A stretch of 33,924 nt of DNA from Kocuria varians (GTDB lineage Bacteria > Actinomycetota > Actinomycetes > Actinomycetales > Micrococcaceae), in contig NZ_BJNW01000026.1 of NCBI RefSeq assembly GCF_006539885.1, positions 1 through 33,924 on the forward strand. Reading direction: 5' to 3'. Position numbers and translations under genes: made by a program. The notes beneath the pieces were generated by a model. It did not search any database. It worked only from the letters and a program-made list of their open reading frames with translations, and was not told the origin of the DNA. Shown here piece after piece: positions 1 to 8,774 of this stretch; positions within the stretch are counted from its first letter, which is position 1; every line of letters starts with the position of its first letter.

Positions 1-100
1 TCTACCTAGATACAGGAGGGCGTGGCGCTGCTGACTCGAGTCGGGCTGCGTAAGGCCGGCGACCTGAAAAGTGCGCGACCCCGCATTCCACCTCACCCCC

Positions 101-112
101 TACCCTGATTCC
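101..112 (+). promoter_or_regulatory. candidate -10 element of a leaderless zwf transcript
   Basis: TACCCT at 101-106 fits the actinobacterial TANNNT -10 hexamer and is followed by exactly six bases before the ATG at 113, so transcription would start at or next to the start codon. There is no Shine-Dalgarno sequence before that ATG, which agrees with a leaderless message. No convincing -35 hexamer is visible, so this rests on the -10 and on the same spacing seen at other genes of the window. Confidence 0.4.
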
Positions 113-1531
113 ATGGACAACATCAGGACCCTTGTGATTCTCGGCGCCTCCGGTGACCTCACCGCGCGCCTCCTGCTCCCGGGGCTGGGCTCGCTGCTGG
201 CCCTGCAGCCTGAGCGGGAGATCACGGTCATCGGTTCCGCTCGGGAGGACTTCCCGGGTCCGCTCGGCCCGGACGACGACGTGCGCGCGGAGACGTGGGA
301 GGAAACGGTCGCCAAGGCATTCTCGTCCGTGGATGCCACCGGCCCCGCCGTGGACCACGCCCGGGAGAACACGCGGTGGGTCTCGTGCGACGTCACCGAG
401 GCGGCGGACCTCGAGAAGCTGCTGGGCGGCGTCGTCGGCCCCGTGTGCCTATACTTCGCGCTGGCGCCCGCGATCACCAAGAGGGCGTGCGCGGCCCTGG
501 CCGAGCTGGACGCGCTGCCCGAGGACCTCTACCTGGCCCTGGAGAAGCCCGTGGGCACGGACCTGCACTCCGCGCGGGCGCTCAACGCGCAGGTGGGCGA
601 GCTCGTGGACGAGGAGCACACGTTCCGCGTGGACCACTTCCTGGGGATGCCCGGCGTGCTGGACATCGTGGGGCTGCGCTTCGCCAACCGGCTCTTCGAG
701 CCCATCTGGGACCGGCGGCACATCCAGTCCATCGAGATCGTGTTCGACGAGACCCTGGCGCTCGAGGGCCGCGGCGAGTTCTACGACACCACGGGTGCCG
801 CCCGGGACATGCTGCAGTCTCACCTGCTGCAGGTCATGGCGCTGACCATGATGGACCCGCCCTCGCGCTTCGACGCCGTGGAGGTCCCCGCGAACACCGC
901 CCACATCCTGCGCGCCACGCGCCTGTGGGACGAGGAGTCCGCGACCCACGCGGCCGAGCACCCGGGCATCACCCCGGTGGTCCGCGGCCGCTACACCGCC
1001 GGAACCGTGGGCGGGCAGGACGTCCCCGACTACGCGGCGGAGAAGGACGTGGACCCCCAGCGCGAGACCGAGACGTTCGTGCAGGCCATCCTGGAGGTGG
1101 ACACCTGGCGCTGGAACGGCGTGCCCGTGACCCTGCGCTCCGGCAAGGCCATCGGCGACCCCGCCCAGCACATCCGCGTGACCTTCCGTCGCCCGCCCCA
1201 CGAGTACAAGGGCTGGCCGCACCCCACCGCCCCGAACGTGCTCAGCGTGGGCTTCGAGGAGGAGCACGTGCAGCTGGACGCCAACGTGGGCAGCCCCTTC
1301 GACTCCCGCGGCATGAACCGCCTGACCCTCTCCAGCCGCGTGCCCGAGCCCGGGCTGACCGCGTACGGCTCCGTGATGCGCTGGATCCTGGACGGGGACC
1401 CCACGTTCACCGTCCGCGCGGACGCCTCCGAGGAGGGGTGGCGGATCATCGACCTCATCCAGGACGCCTACGACACCTGCGCCCCGCTGCGCGAGTACCC
1501 CGCAGGATCGCAGGGCCCGGTCGTCAAGTAA
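113..1531 (+). CDS. zwf: glucose-6-phosphate dehydrogenase family protein with altered active-site motif
   Basis: This 472-residue protein belongs to the family that oxidises glucose 6-phosphate to 6-phosphogluconolactone and supplies NADPH in the cytoplasmic pentose phosphate pathway. The N-terminal Rossmann motif GASGDL (residues 11-16), EKPVG (144-148), the substrate/catalytic segment RVDHFLG (172-178), the EGRGEFYD stretch and LRSGKAI are all present and in family order. Length is normal (usually 470-510). The start at 113 is chosen because the NADP-binding strand begins there; a GTG at 71 would add 14 residues with no ribosome site. Oddity: the family motif is normally RIDHYLGKE, and the reactive lysine (Lys205 in human G6PD) is methionine here (residue 179, FLGMPG). 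Family membership is sure; whether it has normal G6PDH activity is not. It is transcribed toward the membrane-protein gene 123 bases downstream. Confidence 0.85.
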   Translation: MDNIRTLVILGASGDLTARLLLPGLGSLLALQPEREITVIGSAREDFPGPLGPDDDVRAETWEETVAKAFSSVDATGPAVDHARENTRWVSCDVTEAADLEKLLGGVVGPVCLYFALAPAITKRACAALAELDALPEDLYLALEKPVGTDLHSARALNAQVGELVDEEHTFRVDHFLGMPGVLDIVGLRFANRLFEPIWDRRHIQSIEIVFDETLALEGRGEFYDTTGAARDMLQSHLLQVMALTMMDPPSRFDAVEVPANTAHILRATRLWDEESATHAAEHPGITPVVRGRYTAGTVGGQDVPDYAAEKDVDPQRETETFVQAILEVDTWRWNGVPVTLRSGKAIGDPAQHIRVTFRRPPHEYKGWPHPTAPNVLSVGFEEEHVQLDANVGSPFDSRGMNRLTLSSRVPEPGLTAYGSVMRWILDGDPTFTVRADASEEGWRIIDLIQDAYDTCAPLREYPAGSQGPVVK

Positions 1532-1609
1532 AGACTTATTCATACACATGACCCCTGCACGGCGGGCCGTGCGGGGCCCGCGTGTCCTCCTCTGATATCC
1601 AGGGAAAGT

Positions 1610-1632
1610 CCAGGGAGTGCCCTGGGCCTTTA
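1610..1632 (+). terminator. possible weak terminator after zwf
   Basis: CCAGGG (1610-1615), loop AGTG, CCCTGG (1620-1625) form a 6-bp hairpin followed by GCCTTTAA. The T stretch is only three bases and it lies just 30 bases before the next start codon, so it may instead be a leader structure of the 1655 gene. Confidence 0.3.
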
Positions 1633-1654
1633 ACGCAGCACAGGGGAGAACCAC

Positions 1655-4567
1655 ATGCCATCATCGGCACACGATCCCGCGGGCGAGCCCCGGGAACCGC
1701 ACGGGGAGGAGACCGAGGGCGTCCCCGCCGCAGGCCAGGACGGCCACGGCACCACGTCCCAGGACGCTCCGACCATCCAGAACGCTCCGACCACCCATGA
1801 CGGCATCGCCGCGCAGGACGCCCCCACGTCCCGTGCCGGTGCCGTCCCCGCCGAGGACGGCGCGCACACCGAGCATGGCACGGCCGCTGCCCCGGGCGCC
1901 GCAGGCACCACCGGCGCGGCGGGCACCGCGGGTGCCGCCGCGCCCAACGGTCAGCAGCCCTACACCTACGCCCCGCCGGCGGCGCTGGCGAGCATGACCC
2001 CGCGCCACTGGTGGGTCCCCGCCGTGGCCGGTGCGGCCGGCTACGTGGGCACGGTGGTGGGCACCGTGGTCGCGATGCTGCTCACCCTGCTCGGCGCGCT
2101 CATCTCGGGTGACTCTAACGGCAGCCTCACGGAGCAGCTCGACGACCAGATCGACGACTACACGGGCACCGCACCGGACCTCTCCGGGGTGTCCTGGTTC
2201 CTCTCCATCCCGTTCCAGCTGGCCGCGATGGCCGCGCTGGTCCCGCTGCGCCTGTCGGCGAGCTTCGCCGGTGAGGGCGGCAACGCGGGCATCACGGTGC
2301 CCCAGTACTTCGCGCTGGTGTGCGGCATCCTGGCGGCGTGGTTCGTCGCCCGCGCGCTCACCAAGGACGTGAGCGTGCAGACGCGCGCCGTCCAGTGGGT
2401 CATGGCCGCCGTGGGCGGTGCGGTGTGGGGTGCTCTCGCGCTGATCGTCACCGCCGTCACCGCGCTGCGCCTGGACGTCCCCGTCTTCTACTCGACCGTG
2501 CAGCTGCGGATCTCCGCGGTGGGCGTGGGCCTGTTCGTGGTGCTGTTCCTGGTGGGCCTGCTGACGGTGGCGTCCGCACTGAACGTGCGCTCCACCCAGG
2601 CCGCCCCCGGCCGCCTGGTGATCGGTGCCGAGCGCAGCATGCCCGGTGTCCTGCAGGTGCTGCGTCCCATGGTCGTGCAGTTCTGCGTCTTCGGGGCCGT
2701 GGCCGGTCTGGGCCTGCTGATCTGGGCCTTCGTCAAGGGCGGGGCCGTCGCCGGTTTCTCCGCACCGTTCTGGCTGCCGATCGCCGTCGGATGGCTCTTC
2801 GTCCTCTCGCTGCTCTCCGCGCTCACCGCCGGCGGCGCCGCGGCCACCTACACGGACCTGGCCGGCAGCTCGCACGCCGCCTACCTGTGGAGCGAGGGTG
2901 CCGTGCCCGCGTGGGTCGTGGTGCTGTGCATCCTGCTCGCCCTGGTCTCCGTGGTGTGTGCCGCCGTGGCATGGGCGCACGTGCGTCCCGTGAACCAGCG
3001 GATCGCGCGCAACCCCGTGGCGTGGGCGGTCCTGCCGGTCGCGTACTTCGTCCTGGGCCTCCTGGCGATGTGGCTGCTCAACGTCAGCGGCTACGCCTCC
3101 GCCACCTCCGGCAGCAGCCAGAGCGCGGGCTTCAGCCTGCGACCCGCCGGGTGGACGTGCCTCGTCTTCCTGCTGTGGGGCGCGGTGATCGAGCTGCTCG
3201 CACGCTTCGTGGCCCCCGCCTTCATGGGATCCCTGCCCGCCGTGGTGACCCGCTGGCTGCGCGGCTCCGAGCGTGCCCGTGGCCGTCCGGCGGTGGTGGC
3301 CTCGGCGGCCGCGATGGGCGGTGCGGTCGTGGCGGCGGCACCGGCTGCGGCGAGCGCGGCACCCGCCGCGGCGTCGTCGGCCCCGTCCTACCCCGCGGCG
3401 GAGACCGCGCGCACGGAACCGGTGAGCGCGCAGCGTGCGTACGACGGCGCCGCGGCGCCGGGTGAGCAGACGCGCGTCCTGCCGACCTACGGGGACGCCC
3501 AGGCCGCGGCCGAGCCCCAGCCGCGCGAGCCGATGGATCCGCAGAAGAAGAAGCGGATCCGGCTGATCGCCATCATTGCCGGAGCCGTGATCCTGCTGGT
3601 CGTGGCCGCGATCATCGTGTTCTCCGTGCTCAGCCGCACCGTGTTCGGCCCGGACAACCAGGCCGAGGAGCTGCTGCAGTCCGTCACGGACGGCAAGGCC
3701 AAGGCGGTCTCGGAGGTCGCGGACCCGAACGTGAGCACCGGCCAGCGCGGCCTGCTCACGGACGAGGTCTACGGCGCCGCGGAGAACCGCGTGTCCTCGT
3801 ACGAGATCAAGGACACCCAGATCGACGGCGACCACGCGACCGTGAACGCCACCGTGACCCAGGACGGGGTGACCACACCCGTGGCCCTGCCCATGGTCAG
3901 CGACTCGCGCAACGGGCTGTTCAAGTCCTGGCGCGTGGACTCGACCGCGGGCTCCGAGCTCTACCAGTCCTTCTCGGTGCGCATCCCCGGCGGCGTCAGC
4001 GAGCTGACCGTCAACGGCACCAAGGTCCCCGTGGACTCGCTGAGCGACTCCCACGAGGAGGAGTTCACGGTGCTCCCCGGCGACTACGACGTGAGCATCG
4101 CATCCTCCGGGAAGTACGTGACCTACGGCGGGGACCAGGTGGCGCAGATCCGCGCCGGCTCGCAGGGCTCCGCCCCGTCCATGTCGTTCAGTGCATCCTT
4201 CACCCCCGTGCTGAAGGAGGACCTCACCAAGCAGCTCAACGCCAAGCTCGACACCTGTGCGAAGAGCACCTCGTTCGAGCCGGAGGGTTGCCCATTCTCC
4301 TACTCGATCTTCGGGGACAAGAAGGACTACCGGAACCCGTCGTGGAGCATCGAGCGCTACCCCACGTACTCGGTGTCCTCCTACGGTGACCACACCACCT
4401 ACAGCACTGACAAGTCCGGTGAGGTGCGCCTGGACTACCAGTACAACACCGAGTACGACGACGACGAGCCCGCCAAGTGGAAGGACAAGGACACCACCTC
4501 CAGCATCTACGGCTCCGGCACGGTCACCGTGTCCGGGGACAAGATCACGGTGAACTCCGAGGACTGA
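1655..4567 (+). CDS. large polytopic membrane protein with TcaA-like extracytoplasmic C-terminus
   Basis: The 970-residue product has three parts. Residues 1-115 are Ala/Pro/Asp/Thr-rich, apparently disordered, with short repeats of the type QDAPT/QNAPT. Residues about 117-540 carry roughly ten hydrophobic helices. After an Ala-rich linker and a KKKRIR stop, one more helix (about 631-660, IAIIAGAVILLVV) leads into a C-terminal domain of about 310 residues that should lie outside the membrane and contains PGGVSELTVNGTKV and LPGDYDVSIAS, which resemble the repeated beta domains of TcaA/YvbJ-type zinc-ribbon membrane proteins. The N-terminal zinc ribbon of those proteins is not seen. Family function is uncertain (cell-envelope stress and glycopeptide response for TcaA), so no role is assigned. 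The ATG at 1655 has GGGGAG about seven bases upstream. It ends before a strong hairpin terminator. Confidence 0.75.
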   Translation: MPSSAHDPAGEPREPHGEETEGVPAAGQDGHGTTSQDAPTIQNAPTTHDGIAAQDAPTSRAGAVPAEDGAHTEHGTAAAPGAAGTTGAAGTAGAAAPNGQQPYTYAPPAALASMTPRHWWVPAVAGAAGYVGTVVGTVVAMLLTLLGALISGDSNGSLTEQLDDQIDDYTGTAPDLSGVSWFLSIPFQLAAMAALVPLRLSASFAGEGGNAGITVPQYFALVCGILAAWFVARALTKDVSVQTRAVQWVMAAVGGAVWGALALIVTAVTALRLDVPVFYSTVQLRISAVGVGLFVVLFLVGLLTVASALNVRSTQAAPGRLVIGAERSMPGVLQVLRPMVVQFCVFGAVAGLGLLIWAFVKGGAVAGFSAPFWLPIAVGWLFVLSLLSALTAGGAAATYTDLAGSSHAAYLWSEGAVPAWVVVLCILLALVSVVCAAVAWAHVRPVNQRIARNPVAWAVLPVAYFVLGLLAMWLLNVSGYASATSGSSQSAGFSLRPAGWTCLVFLLWGAVIELLARFVAPAFMGSLPAVVTRWLRGSERARGRPAVVASAAAMGGAVVAAAPAAASAAPAAASSAPSYPAAETARTEPVSAQRAYDGAAAPGEQTRVLPTYGDAQAAAEPQPREPMDPQKKKRIRLIAIIAGAVILLVVAAIIVFSVLSRTVFGPDNQAEELLQSVTDGKAKAVSEVADPNVSTGQRGLLTDEVYGAAENRVSSYEIKDTQIDGDHATVNATVTQDGVTTPVALPMVSDSRNGLFKSWRVDSTAGSELYQSFSVRIPGGVSELTVNGTKVPVDSLSDSHEEEFTVLPGDYDVSIASSGKYVTYGGDQVAQIRAGSQGSAPSMSFSASFTPVLKEDLTKQLNAKLDTCAKSTSFEPEGCPFSYSIFGDKKDYRNPSWSIERYPTYSVSSYGDHTTYSTDKSGEVRLDYQYNTEYDDDEPAKWKDKDTTSSIYGSGTVTVSGDKITVNSED

Positions 4568-4576
4568 CCCCTCCGG

Positions 4577-4614
4577 CGGTGCCGGTCCTCCGGTGCCGGT
4601 CCTCCGGTGCCCGG
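4577..4614 (+). repeat. 14-bp tandem repeat, about 2.6 copies
   Basis: The unit CGGTGCCGGTCCTC occurs at 4577-4590 and 4591-4604 and partly at 4605-4614, directly after the stop codon of the 970-residue membrane protein and before its terminator. It looks like slipped-strand duplication in non-coding sequence. Confidence 0.7.
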
Positions 4615-4623
4615 AACGAGAAA

Positions 4624-4660
4624 CGCCCCTTCCCGCGTGTGTGCGGGGAGGGGCGCTTTT
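4624..4660 (+). terminator. rho-independent terminator
   Basis: Two 13-base arms (4624-4636 and 4643-4655) pair over their whole length with one G-T pair, around a GTGTGT loop, and are followed by CTTTT. It ends the plus-strand membrane-protein gene and, lying between convergent genes, may also stop transcription from the minus-strand AbgT-type gene. Confidence 0.85.
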
Positions 4661-4763
4661 CGTGGTGGAGGGGGTGACGCCGGAGAGCGCGCGACGAGCG
4701 CGAGGGTGGCGCCGCGGCGTCGTCGTCCGGCCCGGCCCGGCCCGGGGAAGCGCGCCCGAAGGC

Positions 4764-6325
4764 TCAGAGGTCCTGCGGCCCCAGCGGCAGACCCAGCAGG
4801 TACCAGGTGATGAAGAGCAGGAACCAGCCCACGAGCATCGCGATGGACAGCGGCAGCACCAGGGAGATGAGCGTGCCCACGCCGGCGTCCTTCTGGTAGC
4901 GCCGCAGGTACCCGAGCACGAGCGCGAAGTAGGGGCTCACGGGGCTGATCACGTTGGTGGCCGAGTCGCCGATGCGGAACAGCGCCTGGGTCATCTCCGG
5001 GGACACGTTCAGCAGCATGAGCATGGGCACCATCACGGGCGCGAGCAGCGTCCACTGGGCGGAGCCGGAGGTGATGAGCAGGTTCATCACGGCCACGATC
5101 AGCACGATGCCGGTGAAGGTGAGCACCGGGGGCAGTCCCAGCGAGCCGATGAAGTCTGCTCCGTACACTGCGAGCACCGGCCCGATCCCGGACCACTGGA
5201 AGTAGGCGGTGAACTGGGCGGCGGCGAAGAACAGCACGAGCACGGGGGTCACACCGGTGAGCCCCTCGGCCATGGCCTCGGGCACCTCGCGGGCGCGGGT
5301 CATGGTTCCGGCGGCGCGCCCGTAGACCCAGCCGACGACGGCGAACACCACCGCGATCACGATGCCCACGTTGAGCAGCAACGGGGACATGAGCACGCTG
5401 CCGTCCTCGGCGCGCAGCGGGGACCCCGGCAGCAGCAGCGCGAGCAGGTAGACCACCATCATGAGCGCGAAGGCGATCCCGGCGTTGCGCAGGCCGCGCT
5501 TCTCGCGGGGCTTCAGGCGCATGTCCTCGAAGTCGCCCATGTTCTGCTGCTTGGTGTCGGTGTCCTCCTCGATGGCCTGGCCGCGCTTGGCGAGCACCGT
5601 CTCGGTGACCACCGTGATGATGGCCGCGAGCACCAGGGAGGAGACGAACGTGAAGAAGTAGTTGGAGACCGGGGTGACGATCACGCTCTTGTCGATCAGT
5701 CCGGCCGCCGCCGTGGTGATGCCGCCGAGCAGGGCGTCCGACGCCGTGGGCAGCAGGGACGCGTTGAAGCCCGCGGCCACGGAGCAGAACGCCACGACCA
5801 GACCGACCACCGGCGAGCGCCCGGCCGCCTTGAACGCGAGCGCGCCCAGGGGGATCAGCACCACGTACATGGCGTCCGAGGCGATGGAACCGGTGATGCC
5901 GGTGAGCGCGAGCACGAACGTAACCACTTGGGGCCCACCCGCGCCACCGAGCCGCGCAGTGCGGCCGAGAGCATCCCGGACTGCTCCGCCACGGCCACGC
6001 CCAGCAGGATCACGACCACCAGCCCGAGCGGCGGGAACTCCACGAAGTTGGTCACGGCCTCGGCCACGATCTTCCGCAGCCCGTCCGGGGCCAGCAGGTT
6101 GGTGACCGCCACGGTCTCCCCCGTGGCCGGGTTCACGGCGCTGAGACCCACCGAGGACAGGATCCAGCTGAGCAGGATCACGATGCCCGCGAGCATGAGG
6201 AACAGCCAGAACGGGTCGGGCAGCTTGTTGCCCACCCACTCGATCCAGTTCAGGACCCGCAGCAGGGCGCCGGTCCCCTTCTTCTCCGTGCCCTGAGGGC
6301 GGGCGCTGGGCGCGGACGACGACAT
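4764..6325 (-). pseudogene. abgT: AbgT-family aminobenzoyl-glutamate transporter, frameshifted
   Basis: Read with one repaired frameshift, this is a 520-residue AbgT-family membrane transporter (p-aminobenzoyl-glutamate uptake in E. coli; antifolate efflux in other members). The N-terminal part (6325 down to about 5924) has the family opening WIEWVGNKLPDPFWLF and ends GPKW; the rest continues in another frame from TFVLALTGITGSIASDAM down to the stop at 4764, with GYSANLL-type segments changed to GFNASLL and a typical ITGSAQWTLLAPVMVPM motif near the end. At 5921-5926 one base is missing: adding one between TGG and TTACG would give KWLTF, as in E. coli AbgT. Left as is, the protein would be a 156-residue fragment ending at 5855. 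A true inactivating mutation and a sequencing error cannot be told apart here. It diverges from nrtR. Confidence 0.85.
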
Positions 6326-6450
6326 GGCGGGTTCCGTTCTGTCGGGGGCGGCGGACGTGTGACCTGCCCAACGTACGCAACGCCGGCCTCGTGGGGAGAG
6401 AGGACACGGGCGCGCGGGAAATGCGGCAGAGGGGAAGCGTCACATCCCCG

Positions 6451-6477
6451 CACTTAGTGTCACAGTGACTTTTAGTG
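6451..6477. promoter_or_regulatory. 27-bp imperfect palindrome, candidate NrtR operator
   Basis: The segment has the form CACT-N-A-NN-GTCAC-A-GTGAC-NN-T-N-AGTG; 20 of the 26 non-central positions match their partners. It lies just upstream of a -10-like TAGAGT (6480-6485) and 60-85 bases before nrtR, where an autoregulatory NrtR site would be expected. NrtR repressors are known to bind palindromes ahead of NAD genes and to be released by ADP-ribose or related metabolites; binding here is inference. The same interval must hold the promoter of the divergent AbgT gene. Confidence 0.6.
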
Positions 6478-6485
6478 GCTAGAGT
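6457..6485 (+). promoter_or_regulatory. candidate promoter of the nrtR-nad operon
   Basis: GTGTCA (6457-6462, four of six matches to TTGACA) and TAGAGT (6480-6485) are separated by 17 bases. The -35 and spacer lie inside the palindrome at 6451-6477, so a bound repressor would block polymerase. A start near 6492 gives a leader of about 45 bases. Confidence 0.45.
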
Positions 6486-6538
6486 CGCCCCCGAGAGCAC
6501 CGGGCACCGGCCCGGTCCTGCGGCGGAGGGCGGTGACC

Positions 6539-7237
6539 ATGGGCACCCCGTGCACGAGCCTCGCCGTGTCCACCGTGATCTTCACGGTGCGCCCCACGGG
6601 CCCCGGTGGGCGCCACGAGCTGTGGCTTCCGCTGGTCCGGCGCATCCGGGATCCGTACCGCCACCTGTGGGCCCTGCCCGGCGGGCCGCTGGACGATGAG
6701 CAGGACCTCGACGACGCCGCCGCGGGCTACCTGCGGCTCACCGTGGGTCTGGACGCCACGCGCCTCGAGCAGCTCGCCACCTTCGGCGGGCTCAGCCGCT
6801 CCCAGGGGGCCGACGAGCGCGTGGTCACCGTGGTCTACTGGGCCGCCCTGCCCACGCACCACGCGGCGTCGGGCGAGGGGGACCTCAACGTCACCTGGCT
6901 GCGCGCCACGGACCTGCCCGACCTGGCCTTCGACCACTCGCTGATCGTCGCCCACGCGCTGGAGCGGCTGCGGGACCGGATCGCCGAGCCCACCGTGGCC
7001 CGCTCCTTCCTCCCGGAGACATTCACCATCGCCCAGCTGCGCGAGGTCCACGAGGCGATCCTCGGCCACGGGGTGGACGCCCCGAACTTCCGCCGCCACG
7101 TCCTGCGCTCCGGGCGCCTCGAGGACACCGGCGAGCGCGTGGCCGGCACACCCCACAGACCACCGGCCCTGTACCGCTTCACCCGCACCCACGCACCCGA
7201 GTTCTTCCGATCCGGCACTACCCAGGAGACCCCATGA
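6539..7237 (+). CDS. nrtR: NrtR, Nudix-related transcriptional repressor of NAD synthesis
   Basis: The 232-residue protein has a Nudix fold (about residues 8-135) joined to a C-terminal winged-helix domain (about 155-225), the architecture of NrtR. The Nudix box is degenerate: LPGGPLDDEQ is kept, but where the catalytic REUXEE should follow there is AGYLRL (62-67), so hydrolase activity is very unlikely and the domain probably serves as a ligand sensor. Typical NrtR segments ERVVTVVYWA, FDHSLIVAHALERLRDRI and FTIAQLREVHEAILG are present. ATG 6539 is preferred to GTG 6533 because GGAGG (6525-6529) is at proper distance only from the ATG. Its stop overlaps the nadA start (ATGA at 7234-7237), which places it first in the NAD operon it should control. 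Confidence 0.93.
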   Translation: MGTPCTSLAVSTVIFTVRPTGPGGRHELWLPLVRRIRDPYRHLWALPGGPLDDEQDLDDAAAGYLRLTVGLDATRLEQLATFGGLSRSQGADERVVTVVYWAALPTHHAASGEGDLNVTWLRATDLPDLAFDHSLIVAHALERLRDRIAEPTVARSFLPETFTIAQLREVHEAILGHGVDAPNFRRHVLRSGRLEDTGERVAGTPHRPPALYRFTRTHAPEFFRSGTTQETP

Positions 7238-8589
7238 CCTCCGTGGCCACCCGCCTCGCCCTGCTGACCTCACCTCCCGCCGCGGCGAGCGCCGCCGCGA
7301 ACGCCACCGGGAGCGTCCCGGCCGGCACTGGCTCGTGCAGCTCGGCGCTCGCCGAGCAGCCGTGGGACTTCCCCGCGCCCCTCGCGGAGGGCTACGGCCC
7401 CGGGGCCTCGCAGGACGACGTCGTCCCGCCCGGCTCCTCGGCGCAGCCCGCCATCCCGCAGCGCTACCGGGATGCGAGCCCCGAGCAGCTCGACGCCATG
7501 ATCCGCGCCGCCAAGGAGACCCTGGGCGAGCGGGTGGTGGTGATGGGCCACTTCTACCAGCGGGACGAGATCGTGGCCCACGCGGATTTCATCGGGGACT
7601 CGTTCCAGCTGGCGCAGCAGGCGAAGGCCCACCCGGAGGCGGAGGCCATCGTGTTCTGCGGCGTGCACTTCATGGCGGAGACCGCGGACATCCTCTCGAC
7701 CCCCGAGCAGTCCGTGATCCTGCCCAACCCCGCGGCGGGCTGCTCCATGGCGGACATGGCGGACGAGGAGTCCGTGGAGGAGTGCTGGGCGGAGCTGATG
7801 GACACCCTCGGCCCCCACGCCCTCGCGGCGGACGGCTCCGTGCTCACGGACGGGGACGGCGAGCCGCTGGCCTCCGTGGTCCCGGTGACCTACATGAACT
7901 CCTCCGCCGCGCTCAAGGCGTTCTGCGGGCGCAACGGCGGGATCGTGTGCACGTCCTCGAACGCCGCTACGGTGCTCGAGTGGGCGTTCGCGCGCGGCCA
8001 GCGCGTCCTGTTCTTCCCGGACCAGCACCTGGGCCGCAACACCGCCAAGGCCATGGGTGTGCCGCTGGAGCGGATGCCCCTGTGGAACCCCCGCAAGCCC
8101 CTGGGCGGGAACTCCCCGGACCAGCTGCGGGACTCCCGCGTGATCCTGTGGCACGGCTTCTGCTCCGTGCACCGCCGCTTCACCGTGGCGCAGATCGAGC
8201 AGGCGCGGGCGGAGCACCCGGGCTGTACCGTGGTCGTGCACCCGGAGTGCCCCATGGAGGTCGTGGACGCCGCGGACTCCGCCGGTTCCACGGACCACAT
8301 CCGCAAGGCCGTGGCCGCGGCGGAACCCGGGCAGACCTTCGCGATCGGCACGGAGATCAACATGGTGAACCGGCTCGCCGCCCAGCACCCCGAGCACACC
8401 ATCTTCTGCCTGGACCCCGTGATCTGCCCGTGCTCCACGATGTACCGGATCCACCCCGGCTACCTCGCGTGGGTTCTGGAGGAGCTCGTGGCCGGGCGGG
8501 TGGTCAACCAGGTCTCGGTCTCGCGGGACGTCGCGCAGGAGGCGTCGGTCGCGCTCGAACGCATGCTCGCCGCGGTGCCGCGTGCGTGA
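7234..8589 (+). CDS. nadA: quinolinate synthase A
   Basis: NadA condenses iminoaspartate with dihydroxyacetone phosphate to quinolinate, using a 4Fe-4S cluster, in cytoplasmic de novo NAD synthesis. The 451-residue product has the family segments VVVMGHFYQRDEIV, GVHFMAETADIL, PDQHLGRNT, HPECPMEVVD and GTEINMVNRL. The three cluster cysteines are expected at Cys170 (AGCSMADM), Cys310 (GFCSVHRRF) and Cys398 (ICPCSTM). About 75 residues precede the conserved core; this extension is Ala/Ser/Pro-rich and without recognisable motif. The ATG overlaps the nrtR stop by four bases and has CAGGAG about eight bases upstream, so translation is probably coupled. The next gene in most operons of this kind is nadB, but here it is nadC. 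Confidence 0.96.
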   Translation: MTSVATRLALLTSPPAAASAAANATGSVPAGTGSCSSALAEQPWDFPAPLAEGYGPGASQDDVVPPGSSAQPAIPQRYRDASPEQLDAMIRAAKETLGERVVVMGHFYQRDEIVAHADFIGDSFQLAQQAKAHPEAEAIVFCGVHFMAETADILSTPEQSVILPNPAAGCSMADMADEESVEECWAELMDTLGPHALAADGSVLTDGDGEPLASVVPVTYMNSSAALKAFCGRNGGIVCTSSNAATVLEWAFARGQRVLFFPDQHLGRNTAKAMGVPLERMPLWNPRKPLGGNSPDQLRDSRVILWHGFCSVHRRFTVAQIEQARAEHPGCTVVVHPECPMEVVDAADSAGSTDHIRKAVAAAEPGQTFAIGTEINMVNRLAAQHPEHTIFCLDPVICPCSTMYRIHPGYLAWVLEELVAGRVVNQVSVSRDVAQEASVALERMLAAVPRA

Positions 8590-8774
8590 GGCCTTGATCC
8601 CAACCCCTGGCGCCCCGGAAACCCCGGCTCGCACGGCCGGCTCCCCGTTCGTGAGCACGGTCGGAAACGCCGTGGCCTTCACCGGCGGCACCCGCGGCCG
8701 CGTGGCTCAGGCGCCCGGTTCCTCACAGGGCGGACCACGACTACGCCCGCACAGCCTGGGCACCACACCCAGCA

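Noticed and set aside
22-108. 28-codon frame starting with GTG after AGGAGG, just before zwf
   Set aside because: The ribosome-site spacing is only two bases and the product is Arg/Pro-rich without recognisable features; a leader peptide is possible but unsupported.
71-112. GTG at 71 as the zwf start
   Set aside because: No ribosome site, the added residues are unrelated to the family, and the ATG at 113 sits exactly where the Rossmann strand begins with a -10 hexamer six bases before it.
1661-4393. 910-residue open frame on the minus strand
   Set aside because: It is antisense to the 970-residue membrane protein gene, His/Gly/Arg-rich, and typical of shadow frames in GC-rich DNA.
4593-6296. 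567-residue open frame on the plus strand
   Set aside because: It is antisense to the AbgT-type gene; composition (GEHRDHD-like strings) is that of a reverse-frame shadow.
6539-7237. Active Nudix hydrolase
   Set aside because: The REUXEE part of the Nudix box is replaced by AGYLRL and a winged-helix domain follows, so a regulator is the better call.
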